Origin: Ancylomarina sp. DW003
GTDB lineage: Bacteria; Bacteroidota; Bacteroidia; Bacteroidales; Marinifilaceae
NCBI RefSeq assembly: GCF_029029505.1
Contig: NZ_JAKJSD010000004.1
Coordinates: 1 to 64,000, forward strand
DNA length: 64,000 bases
Direction: 5' to 3'
Below the pieces are notes generated by a model. That model was not told the DNA's origin and did not search any database. It was given only the letters and a program-made list of their open reading frames with translations. Positions 1-8,517 of the stretch are shown piece after piece; position 1 is the stretch's first letter; the number at the start of each line of letters is the position of its first letter. A program made the position numbers and the translations under genes.

Positions 1-14
1 CTTTCTGTATGGTA

Positions 15-2816
15 TTAATTCTTTAGTTCGTAGCCATCGTATTTCCCTTTTTTAATAGCAGGTATACCATCAACCATCCAAGCAGGAGCAGTTTTCCCTT
101 TTAGATAGTAATCGAAGAATTGCATCATTCTGATGGATAAGTCCATTCGGTTAGGACGTTTTTTCAAGTTATGTGCTTCGTTATTATATGAAAGCATCCA
201 ACATGGTTTTTGCAAACGTCGCATTGCCACGAAAAATTCAATTCCTTGGTACCATGGCACTGCACCATCATGATCGTTGTGCATAATAAGCAATGGTGTT
301 TTAATTTTTGGAACCGAGAAAATAGGCGAGTTCTCTAGATAATGTAATGGTTTCTCCCAAAGGGTACCACCTATTCTACTTTGTGTATGCTCATATTGGA
401 ACATTCTACTTCTGCCACTTTTCCATCTGATTCCTCCATATGCAGAGGTCATATTACTCACAGGAGCTCCGGCCATAGCACATTTGTAAAGGTTTGTTTT
501 TGTCACCAAGTGAGCAATTTGATAACCTCCCCAACTTTGTCCTTGTAAAGCAACGTTTTCTTTATCGATAAAATCAAAACGATCCATCATTGCAAGAGTT
601 CCGGTAACTATTGAACTGTATGCACTTTCTCCGGGATGACCAACTTTAGGATAGGTAATGTCTGGCATGAAAATCAAGTAATCATTACTTACGCAGTATG
701 TTGGGTTAATTATAGACCAATTAGGCTGAGGCACATAATGCTTGTGTAAACGATCACTAACTCGTTCGTAAAAATAGACAAGCATTGGGTATTTCTTATT
801 AGGATCGAAATTTTCAGGTTTGAAGAGCATTCCTTGCAATTTCTCACCATCACCAGATACCCAATCTACAAGTTCCACATTCCCCCAAAGAATATCCTTT
901 TGTTGAGGGTTGGCATCCGAAATTTGTTTTTCGTTCTTAAAATTTAAATCACTCATCCAAAGATTAGGATAGTCAACAAAAGTTGATCTTTTCCAAACTA
1001 ATTCATTTGCATCTTTAGCCTTAACAGGATCGGAATAGCTTACATCCTCAAAACGAATTTTTTGTGGTTCTTTTTCAGCGGTTAAGTTGTAGAATCCTGA
1101 TTTTTTATTGAATTCACCGAAAGCTTTTAGTAACAAATTTTGACTTAAATCGATAAATTGTTCTTCTTTATCAAGCTTGATATACTCGAAACGAATATTT
1201 TCTTTTCGTCCTAAACCTTTAGTCAGATTGCGAGCTTTCTCTTTCCCTTTAGGATCGATTTTCCAAATGTCATATCTATCTTGGATTAAGATGTATTTAT
1301 CATCCTTTGTCCACCCCATAATACCATAAGGTCTTGGATCGTTAGGGGTGTCGTGAGTCTCAGAGTAGAAGTTATAAGGAATATCCTGAGTCAGTTGATG
1401 TGTTTTCTTGCTGGAAATATTGTAAGCATTCCAAGTACTATCAGTTGTTTCGTACCAGTAAATATATTTTTGATCGGGGGAAATAGAAGCTCTTCCATTT
1501 TTCTTAGAAAGTACCAATTCAGATTGACCACTTGTCACATTTACCAAGTAGTAATCTCTAAACCAATCATTCCATGATTCTTCTTGCTGATAAGGAAGAG
1601 ATGAGCTACCTAAAGCATATTTTGCATTCCCATGATCATAAAGTTTGATATTGGGTAGGTTGCTTGTAGCAAGTTGACTTATGTTTTTCTTTTTGATATT
1701 GTAAACCGAAAGGTAAGTTCGCTTTAGCTCTTTTTTAAGATTAACTTTTTGCTCTGATTGTAGCAATGGATCTTTCCAACTCCAGATGTCAAGCTTATAC
1801 TTTTCATCATCTAATAAACTGTCTTTTTTCTCTTTCTTAGGTTTAGGTGCAATTCCGAAATATAAATACTGTCCATCTCTTGAAAAACGAAGCTGTTCAT
1901 TCTCGCTCAAAGCCCATCTTTCAGGAATATCAGAGCTTATTGTATCTAGAATTATTTTCGATGCTTTTAGCTTGGTATCGAAATATTGAAGGTTGTATTG
2001 TTTAATTTTAGCTGTATCTGTAGAGAATGCAAAGGCTAATTTATCACCCGCTGATGAGATACAGATTTTCTTTGCTAAGCCATCTTGCTCAAATACCACA
2101 TTTTCAATCTTATTGTCGAAATTGAAAAGGGATACTTTGGCTTTGCTGATACTATCTTTACTTTGTGTGATGTAAGATACTGACTGTCCATTTCTGGATA
2201 AAGAATATTCGCTAACATTAGAGAAAGACATTTTTTCGCCAGTTTGCAAATTCAGAAGTTTTAAATCGCCAATTTTTAGTTTGCTTTTAGCTTTTGATTT
2301 GGCTTTTTTCTTTTCTTTTTTTTCGGTCTTGGTTGTATCTTTTACGGGCTTTGGTGCTTCTACCATAAAAGAAATCCAGTTTCCAACTTCAGCAGGTATT
2401 TGGAAAGATTTTAGTTCTGCAAATTTTTCTAACTTAAGGCTGTTCAGCTTTAAAACACCCAAGGAATCTTTAGGTAGGTCTTTAGCTTTAACTTTTTTTA
2501 ATTTTGCTTGACGGATAGTATCAAACTGTGCCTTAATTTTGAATACTAAACTTTCTGAGTTGGGAGAAAATTTAGCTGCATAGCCTCTAGGGAAAGAATC
2601 AAGTTTTGTTGTTGATCTTTGATAAAGATAAAGGAGCCCATCTCCTTTTTGAGGATTAATTTCATAACAAACCCAATCTCCATCATTTGAGATCTTGTGG
2701 TTCTTTAAATCTTTCCACCCATCGTAATCACTATGTTCCAAGGCTCTTTTGTTGGTTTGAGCCATACCCAATGTGAGGATAGAACTTGCAATAATTGTAA
2801 ATAATAACTTTTTCAT
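15..2816 (-). CDS. S9 family prolyl oligopeptidase-type peptidase, secreted
   Basis: Serine peptidase of the prolyl oligopeptidase/dipeptidyl peptidase family, probably trimming peptides in the periplasm. The N-terminal two thirds looks like a degenerate beta-propeller. The C-terminal alpha/beta hydrolase domain carries the nucleophile motif GQSWGGY (Ser about 761), an Asp in HDGAVPW (about 850) and a His in NEAHNL (about 882). I start at the internal ATG giving MKKLLFTIIASS, because this begins a clean signal peptide ending near GMAQ. The longer reading from 2858 adds 14 polar residues ahead of it. A Lys-rich stretch near residues 160-190 interrupts the propeller. About 933 aa, normal for large Bacteroidota S9 peptidases. 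The substrate is not deducible. Confidence 0.9.
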   Translation of the reverse strand: MKKLLFTIIASSILTLGMAQTNKRALEHSDYDGWKDLKNHKISNDGDWVCYEINPQKGDGLLYLYQRSTTKLDSFPRGYAAKFSPNSESLVFKIKAQFDTIRQAKLKKVKAKDLPKDSLGVLKLNSLKLEKFAELKSFQIPAEVGNWISFMVEAPKPVKDTTKTEKKEKKKAKSKAKSKLKIGDLKLLNLQTGEKMSFSNVSEYSLSRNGQSVSYITQSKDSISKAKVSLFNFDNKIENVVFEQDGLAKKICISSAGDKLAFAFSTDTAKIKQYNLQYFDTKLKASKIILDTISSDIPERWALSENEQLRFSRDGQYLYFGIAPKPKKEKKDSLLDDEKYKLDIWSWKDPLLQSEQKVNLKKELKRTYLSVYNIKKKNISQLATSNLPNIKLYDHGNAKYALGSSSLPYQQEESWNDWFRDYYLVNVTSGQSELVLSKKNGRASISPDQKYIYWYETTDSTWNAYNISSKKTHQLTQDIPYNFYSETHDTPNDPRPYGIMGWTKDDKYILIQDRYDIWKIDPKGKEKARNLTKGLGRKENIRFEYIKLDKEEQFIDLSQNLLLKAFGEFNKKSGFYNLTAEKEPQKIRFEDVSYSDPVKAKDANELVWKRSTFVDYPNLWMSDLNFKNEKQISDANPQQKDILWGNVELVDWVSGDGEKLQGMLFKPENFDPNKKYPMLVYFYERVSDRLHKHYVPQPNWSIINPTYCVSNDYLIFMPDITYPKVGHPGESAYSSIVTGTLAMMDRFDFIDKENVALQGQSWGGYQIAHLVTKTNLYKCAMAGAPVSNMTSAYGGIRWKSGRSRMFQYEHTQSRIGGTLWEKPLHYLENSPIFSVPKIKTPLLIMHNDHDGAVPWYQGIEFFVAMRRLQKPCWMLSYNNEAHNLKKRPNRMDLSIRMMQFFDYYLKGKTAPAWMVDGIPAIKKGKYDGYELKN

Positions 2817-2900
2817 TTGGTTCGTTGCGTTTTGGTTGTGGTTGTATAAAAAATGCAAAAGCTGAAAGCCTTTGCATTAGTAAATTTTTGAGACTTAGTT

Positions 2901-3182
2901 TTAGTCAATATCTAAGTTGTCAATTTTTTCGAGGAGATTATGAGTTGATTTTAACAAATCATCATAAATAGATTTAAAATGTGGCTTAATATCCGCTTTG
3001 TTTTCAATTTTCTGATTGATACGTGCGATATAATTATTACGAACATCAGCAGCTTCATTCATAATATCATATACTTCATCAGCATTTCTTTTTCCAAAGA
3101 ATTCAAGATGAATAATACTACGCATAAAGATTTCATTGGTAAGGAAGTTTACATCTTTCTTAAAGTTTCTTCTACTGGCCAT
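2901..3182 (-). CDS. conserved hypothetical small helical protein
   Basis: A 93-aa, highly charged protein predicted to be mostly helical, with no signal peptide or membrane segment. I do not recognise a named family. It lies between the S9 peptidase and a hemerythrin gene, all on the minus strand, with an 81-base gap to the hemerythrin start. Composition (Asn, Lys, Asp, Ile rich) matches the host genes, so it looks native. It begins with ATG at MASRRNFKKD and ends in an acidic tail. Confidence 0.6.
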   Translation of the reverse strand: MASRRNFKKDVNFLTNEIFMRSIIHLEFFGKRNADEVYDIMNEAADVRNNYIARINQKIENKADIKPHFKSIYDDLLKSTHNLLEKIDNLDID

Positions 3183-3263
3183 ATTTATCGATTTAGTTCA
3201 TTTTTATTTATGCCGAAATTCAGAATAGAATTGTTTGGCAATTGCTTACAAATATACGTTAAA

Positions 3264-3647
3264 TTATAAGTATTTCTTATAATCTTGATCTTCTTCAAAT
3301 GTGTGATGCTTTACCCAATCAGCTAGAAATTCGAGCATTTTTTCAGATAGTTCTTGATTCTCTTCAACGACTTCTTTACAGAACCTGGTAATTCTTCTTA
3401 TAAAAAAGCGATGTTCAAATTTATGATCTTCAAGGCCAGGGTAGTTTCTTTCAGCAAGAATTGCTTCTTCTTCTTCAAAATGTTGTTCACTATATTTTTT
3501 TAGATCAATTAGAGTTTTCTTAATAAACTCCTGATCTATATTTATATTCTCGATTAATTGATTTACGATTTTAAAAAGATTTTGATGTTGTTCATCAATT
3601 AATGTATGATCCAAACTTAATTCTGGTGTCCATTTTATAAAATTCAT
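3264..3647 (-). CDS. bacteriohemerythrin
   Basis: A 127-aa single-domain, non-heme di-iron oxygen-binding protein, soluble in the cytoplasm. The full ligand set is visible: His21 (DEQHQ), His56 and Glu60 (EQHFEEEE), His75 and His79 (EDHKFEH), His115 and Asp120 (HHTFEED). Length and ligand spacing match prokaryotic hemerythrins, which store or sense O2 in microaerobic bacteria. It stands alone, without a fused signalling domain. Together with the rubrerythrin gene further right it suits an organism meeting changing oxygen levels (inference). Confidence 0.93.
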   Translation of the reverse strand: MNFIKWTPELSLDHTLIDEQHQNLFKIVNQLIENINIDQEFIKKTLIDLKKYSEQHFEEEEAILAERNYPGLEDHKFEHRFFIRRITRFCKEVVEENQELSEKMLEFLADWVKHHTFEEDQDYKKYL

Positions 3648-3871
3648 AATATCAATCTTTTAGACAGTAGTTGTATGTGGGATAAAAGCTTGAAATCTGA
3701 GTTTAAAAGCCTTATTTAAAATTCAACGACAATCTAGTATATTTATTTCTAATTAGGAAGAGCTTGATAATAAAAGCACAAGTTTTATTGTATTTATAAA
3801 TTTGAATAAAATCAGGAGAAATATATCCTTAAAAAGAACTTAATTTGTAATTATAAAAGGAAGAGATAATA

Positions 3872-4693
3872 ATGACTGAGTGCTCGCAATATAAGTATAT
3901 ACATAATAGTAAACTAAGAAATACTAGCGATTTTAAAGATGAATATTTCAAAACGGGATTGTCTCTTTATGAGGTAATTCGTGTGATTAATTCTAAGCCA
4001 ATTTTTTTAAGCGAGCATCTGAATAGGTTGGATAATTCTGCTAAACAAGTAGGGCAATATATTTGGCTAAATTATAGTGAACTAATTTATAAGATAGAAC
4101 TTGCGATAAGAAAGAATGGTGTTCGCGAAGGGAATATTAAAATCGTTTTTAATATTCATCAGAATAATCGAAATTTTTATTGCTATTTCGTTCATCATAA
4201 ATATCCTGAGAGTGATGAATATAAAAACGGTGTGAGTACTGTAATTTATAATGCGGAACGGAGGACTCCCAATGCGAAAATCTACAATCACGAATTGAGA
4301 TCCTACACCAATACTGTAATCAAAAGTCCTGATATTTTTGAGGTAATTTTATTGGATAATTTAAATTGTGTAACAGAGGGGAGTCGTTCAAACCTATTTT
4401 TTATAAAGGATGATCAATTAGTAACAGCTCCGGATGATAAAGTCTTGAATGGTATTGTGCGAGGAAAAGTACTGGAAATTTCTAAAAAAAAGGGTATTGC
4501 TGTTCTAAAAGAAAATATAGAATATGGCAAACTGGACCAATTTCAGGCAGCTTTCCTTACTGGAACTTCACCTCAAATATTACCAATACGTGACATAAAT
4601 GCACAATCATTTGATGTGAATCATCCCTTATTAAAACTTCTTTTAGAAACTTATCGTAAGGAATTATCTTTATATGTTGATAGAATTATCTAA
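3872..4693 (+). CDS. PLP-dependent aminotransferase class IV
   Basis: A 273-aa fold-type IV PLP enzyme, the family of branched-chain aminotransferase, D-amino-acid aminotransferase and aminodeoxychorismate lyase. The likely PLP lysine is Lys136 in NAKIYNHELR. The cofactor-phosphate motif VTEGSRSNLFFI follows, and a later TGTSPQILPI segment matches the usual TGT region. The short length and divergent N-terminus leave the substrate open, so no symbol is assigned. Its 3' end overlaps by 4 bases the convergent sensor kinase gene. An upstream GGAAGAG lies about 10 bases before the ATG. Confidence 0.85.
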   Translation: MTECSQYKYIHNSKLRNTSDFKDEYFKTGLSLYEVIRVINSKPIFLSEHLNRLDNSAKQVGQYIWLNYSELIYKIELAIRKNGVREGNIKIVFNIHQNNRNFYCYFVHHKYPESDEYKNGVSTVIYNAERRTPNAKIYNHELRSYTNTVIKSPDIFEVILLDNLNCVTEGSRSNLFFIKDDQLVTAPDDKVLNGIVRGKVLEISKKKGIAVLKENIEYGKLDQFQAAFLTGTSPQILPIRDINAQSFDVNHPLLKLLLETYRKELSLYVDRII

Positions 4694-7600
4694 GATATTT
4701 TACTATCAGTTCTTTGGAAAGGAAGTCCTATTTCGACCTTTGTACCTACAGGGTTTTGTGTTTCATCATATAGATCAAATATCTTGTAATCGTATTTCAA
4801 ATTACTATTGTTAATCTTATTTAATAAAGTAATTCTCTCCTGAATAATATCCATAGTTTTATTATGTGAAAGTTTGCGACTTTCAGCATCAAATTCCTTT
4901 GATTTTGAGCGTCCGATTCCATTGTCTTCAATTGTACAACGGATATAACTATTATCTTCCAAATCAAAGTTGATAAGTATTAAACCATCTCCTTTACAAC
5001 CGGAGATCCCAAATTTAATAGCACTTTCAATAAAAGGCTGAATTAACATTGGAGGAATACAATAATTGTAAGGGTTAATATTTTTATTCATTACTATTTC
5101 AAAAATGAAACGATCCATAAAACGCATCTGTTCAAGTTTCACATAGTGCTTTAAATAGGCTATCTCATCAGAAAGACTAATGTAATCTTTGTCCGCATTG
5201 TTGATGTTTTTGCGAAGAACAGTAGAGAAGTCAGATAAGTAATCAAGTGCATTTTCCGTTTCTTGTTCGAGAATATACCCTTGAATTGAGTTTAAAGCGT
5301 TAAAAATAAAATGAGGATCAAGTTGATTTTGTAGTGTTTTCATTTTAAGATCCAATATACTTGCATTAATTTTACTTCTTTCTTCCTCTTCTTTACGAAT
5401 TTTTCGTGTGTATATTCGCATTGAAGCAATAATTAAGCCGACTAAAATTGCAAATGTAATGGCATAAAACCATGGTTTTTTCCACCAAGGATAAGCAATT
5501 GAGATTTCAATTGAAAGAGGAATAATATTGACTTTATTTAGGTGTTTTCCTTGTACTTTTAAAGTGTATTTACCACTAGGTAAGTTTGAATAAATGGCTT
5601 GCCTGTTTGTACTCCATTCCGACCACTTAGAATCGAACTCTTTGAGTTGGTAACGAAAAATACTCTTTCCTGGATTCAAGCAGTTTTGAAAACCAAAGTT
5701 AAATGTCAGATAGTTTTGGTTGTGTGATAAATCAATTGGACCTGAAATTTTATTTGTCCAGATATTAATTTTTGAAGAATCAGGCTGCCAATCTCTATTG
5801 TAAACCTGAATATTTTTAAGGTTTAGGTTACATGAGCTTTTCTCAAATTGATTAATTAGAGAATTCGTTATTTTTAGGAGTTGTGTGTTTGTTTTGACCC
5901 AAATGTTTTGCTCATGGTCAACGATTGAATTTTTCCCACTTCTGTCATAATAACCTTTAGTGTGGTTCCAAAATCTATAATCGATAGTGGAATCCGACTT
6001 CCATGTTTGGTAATTAAAACGAAAAACGCCTTCGTTAGTTCCACACCAAAGTGATCCATCATTTAAAAATTGAAATCCTTGTATTGAAGTACCTGTCAGA
6101 CCAAGTTTGTGATCTATAATCCCCAAAATATGCAGCTTATTATTTTCGTATCTCAATTTATAAATATTCCCATTGTTTCCCCCAGCGATCATATTTCCAT
6201 CAGGAAGAAGGAGTAGGTCATTTATGACATTATGAATTTCAGAATTATCCTTATGGAATTGATTTATTTCACCAGCTTCGTACTTGAAGAGCCCCATTTG
6301 CTTTGTTGATAACCAAACTTGAGAATTTCGAGAAACAATTTTACTTACTTCAACATTCGTTGTCTCAGAAAGTTTATGAGAAAAAATCTTATTCTGAAAC
6401 TTTTTCCCATCGAAGACAAAAAAATCATTTTTCCACAAAAAGCATAGTTGTTTGTTTTTCGTAAAAATGAATTTTTTAGCTGGACCAATACCAACATATT
6501 TAATGGCATCATTTTTTAAGTTGAGCGTATAGAATCCCATATTGGTAGCTAACCATAGTTTTGATTGTCCGTCATTTAAAATGTCAAATATTTGAATTTC
6601 ATTTTCACAAACAGCTGAAGGGGAACCTTCTTTAGTGGTACACAATTCCGAGGTTGATATTCTTTTCTGGATTTTATTCTCCTTAAAGTAAATTATTTCC
6701 TTATTTGTAGCAATGTATATATAGCCTTTGTCGTCACTCTCAATATCAACAATATTTAATTTGTCTAGTTGAAAATAGGATGCATTGAAATATTGGAAAA
6801 TTGAATTTTGGAAATGTACAATGCCTTTTTCTTTAGTACCTAACCAAATATTGTTTTCGTCTTGATCTACAAAAATTGACTGAACAAATACATCATCGAT
6901 ATTATTCGATTTTGAAAAATCCTCTACTATTCGCCCAGAAACTCTAAGAACTTTCCGAAACTCAATATCTGAAATGAAATATCTAAGCAAGTAAAAGGTT
7001 TCATCTACTGTTTCTTCAATCTGAATGATTTCACAATTAATATCGCCTTCATGTTCATTTCTGATTTTGAAAGCTTCTTTTTTTAGCGCAAGATCGTTTT
7101 GTAATTCTGAAGTATGGAATTGATTGAATTCAATGACCGGAAGATAATCATCTCTTTTTAATCGTTTGAGTTGACTTGTTGCAATATTGCAGTGGTATAC
7201 TTCATCAAAGTTCTGAGAAACTGCACAGAATTGCTCATTATTCTGTACAAAAGCTGAAATGTTAATAATTCGATCAGATTCAAATGGTGTTAATTGTAAT
7301 TTATCTAAATCATCAATTGACACTGTATATGCACCTTCCGATGTCCCTATAATTAATTTGTCGTGTTTACTATCGAAATAAACAGTTTGAATTTCGGTTT
7401 TTAGAGCTAACTTTTCTTTATCGTATATTTTAATTTCATGACCATCGAATAAGCATAAACCTATATTAGTAGCTGCTAACCAAAGGTTTGATTTACTATC
7501 TTCACAAATGGATATTACTTTTTCTCCATAAAGGTGCTCAAGTTCTTTTCGTATAATTACTTTGCCTCCATCAAATTCAAAGAGTCCGGCATCAGTCGCT

Positions 7601-7755
7601 AACCAAACAATATTTCTAGAGTCAGAAAATATCTGGTGGATATTGTTACTTGGTAATCCATCATTAAGGGTTACAGATGATTGATATCTACTTGATGCTA
7701 CTGATAAACAGGTGTCAAGTAGTATTAAGGATATGATGAGTATCTTTCTAAGCAT
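4690..7755 (-). CDS. two-component regulator propeller / LytS-type sensor histidine kinase
   Basis: A 1021-aa membrane sensor kinase. It has a signal peptide, periplasmic two-component-regulator propeller repeats (recurring LWLATN- and IWLGT-like blades) over residues 25-650, a Y_Y_Y-type domain near 680-750, one transmembrane helix near 760-782, and then a LytS/YehU-type kinase core. The phospho-acceptor is His815 in LDPHFIFNALNS. The ATPase part has IEDNGIGRSKS. Kinases of this class usually pair with a LytTR response regulator, but none is adjacent. The protein lacks the fused regulator of hybrid propeller kinases. The ligand is unknown. Confidence 0.9.
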   Translation of the reverse strand: MLRKILIISLILLDTCLSVASSRYQSSVTLNDGLPSNNIHQIFSDSRNIVWLATDAGLFEFDGGKVIIRKELEHLYGEKVISICEDSKSNLWLAATNIGLCLFDGHEIKIYDKEKLALKTEIQTVYFDSKHDKLIIGTSEGAYTVSIDDLDKLQLTPFESDRIINISAFVQNNEQFCAVSQNFDEVYHCNIATSQLKRLKRDDYLPVIEFNQFHTSELQNDLALKKEAFKIRNEHEGDINCEIIQIEETVDETFYLLRYFISDIEFRKVLRVSGRIVEDFSKSNNIDDVFVQSIFVDQDENNIWLGTKEKGIVHFQNSIFQYFNASYFQLDKLNIVDIESDDKGYIYIATNKEIIYFKENKIQKRISTSELCTTKEGSPSAVCENEIQIFDILNDGQSKLWLATNMGFYTLNLKNDAIKYVGIGPAKKFIFTKNKQLCFLWKNDFFVFDGKKFQNKIFSHKLSETTNVEVSKIVSRNSQVWLSTKQMGLFKYEAGEINQFHKDNSEIHNVINDLLLLPDGNMIAGGNNGNIYKLRYENNKLHILGIIDHKLGLTGTSIQGFQFLNDGSLWCGTNEGVFRFNYQTWKSDSTIDYRFWNHTKGYYDRSGKNSIVDHEQNIWVKTNTQLLKITNSLINQFEKSSCNLNLKNIQVYNRDWQPDSSKINIWTNKISGPIDLSHNQNYLTFNFGFQNCLNPGKSIFRYQLKEFDSKWSEWSTNRQAIYSNLPSGKYTLKVQGKHLNKVNIIPLSIEISIAYPWWKKPWFYAITFAILVGLIIASMRIYTRKIRKEEEERSKINASILDLKMKTLQNQLDPHFIFNALNSIQGYILEQETENALDYLSDFSTVLRKNINNADKDYISLSDEIAYLKHYVKLEQMRFMDRFIFEIVMNKNINPYNYCIPPMLIQPFIESAIKFGISGCKGDGLILINFDLEDNSYIRCTIEDNGIGRSKSKEFDAESRKLSHNKTMDIIQERITLLNKINNSNLKYDYKIFDLYDETQNPVGTKVEIGLPFQRTDSKIS

Positions 7756-7785
7756 TCTACAATAATAATAAATATGCTTTAATTA

Positions 7786-7818
7786 TTTAACTGTCAAGTT
7801 TGTCAAATTTTATCTTTG
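7786..7818 (+). promoter_or_regulatory. Bacteroidota-type promoter upstream of the Cache kinase operon
   Basis: TTTA at 7786-7789, a 21-base spacer, and TATCTTTG at 7811-7818 match the -33/-7 pattern TTTG-N19-21-TAnnTTTG. It faces the gene starting at 7957, leaving a leader of about 130 bases in which I see no strong structure. Confidence 0.5.
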
Positions 7819-7956
7819 CATAAGAGGATTGAAACGAAGTCAATTTTACATTTACACAAACGGGATTAGTATTTTATTCGAAAAATAAAAATAAGAGCCT
7901 TGGGTTAACTCGATATTCAGTAATTTTGAATATTAAAACAAGAAAAAGATACAATA

Positions 7957-8517
7957 ATGAAAGCTGAGCTGACTCATCAAAATATTGCCAAGGCAGAAGA
8001 ATTATTTTCTTCAAATACTAATTTTACTTACACAGTTCTTCCCAGATTGAAAGTACTGTATGCAATTAAAAAGGAATTAAAAGCTTATCATGAATTAAAA
8101 TGGTTCTTTGAGTTTGATCATGTTAATGTCAATCAAAACAGAGTAATAATTGAGTATTTACCTTCTGAAAATACAGATCTTAATTTATTTTACGAAATTC
8201 CTTTGGTGCAAAAGTTTGAGATAAGAAGTTTTCTTGGAAATTCATCTGTGCATTTTATTGACATATATAATTTCCTTTTAGAGCGTGATTATATCAAAGA
8301 AAATCAATTTACAATTCACGCAGAGTATCGGAAAATTCCTCATTTTATATTAAATTTGAGAGTGAAGAGATATCAACCCCCAATTTTGAATTGTTATTCA
8401 AGTTTAAATCAAAACTCAACTGACGTAATTGATGAGCTTATATTGAATGAAATAAAAAGTAGTCTAGATTTATTTAATCCACTTTTTAAATCAATTATTG
8501 ATAATTTCCGATCTTAA
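7957..8517 (+). CDS. hypothetical protein coupled to Cache sensor kinase
   Basis: A 186-aa protein with no signal peptide or membrane helix and an alternating alpha/beta pattern. I do not recognise its family. Its end overlaps the start of the downstream sensor kinase by 20 bases, suggesting translational coupling and a shared function, for example as a sensing or accessory partner. A Bacteroidota-type promoter sits about 140 bases upstream. Base and codon use resemble neighbouring host genes. Confidence 0.7.
   Translation: MKAELTHQNIAKAEELFSSNTNFTYTVLPRLKVLYAIKKELKAYHELKWFFEFDHVNVNQNRVIIEYLPSENTDLNLFYEIPLVQKFEIRSFLGNSSVHFIDIYNFLLERDYIKENQFTIHAEYRKIPHFILNLRVKRYQPPILNCYSSLNQNSTDVIDELILNEIKSSLDLFNPLFKSIIDNFRS

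Noticed and set aside
2281-2511. Plus-strand frame across the S9 peptidase
   Set aside because: Antisense of a Lys-rich coding segment, with no independent support.
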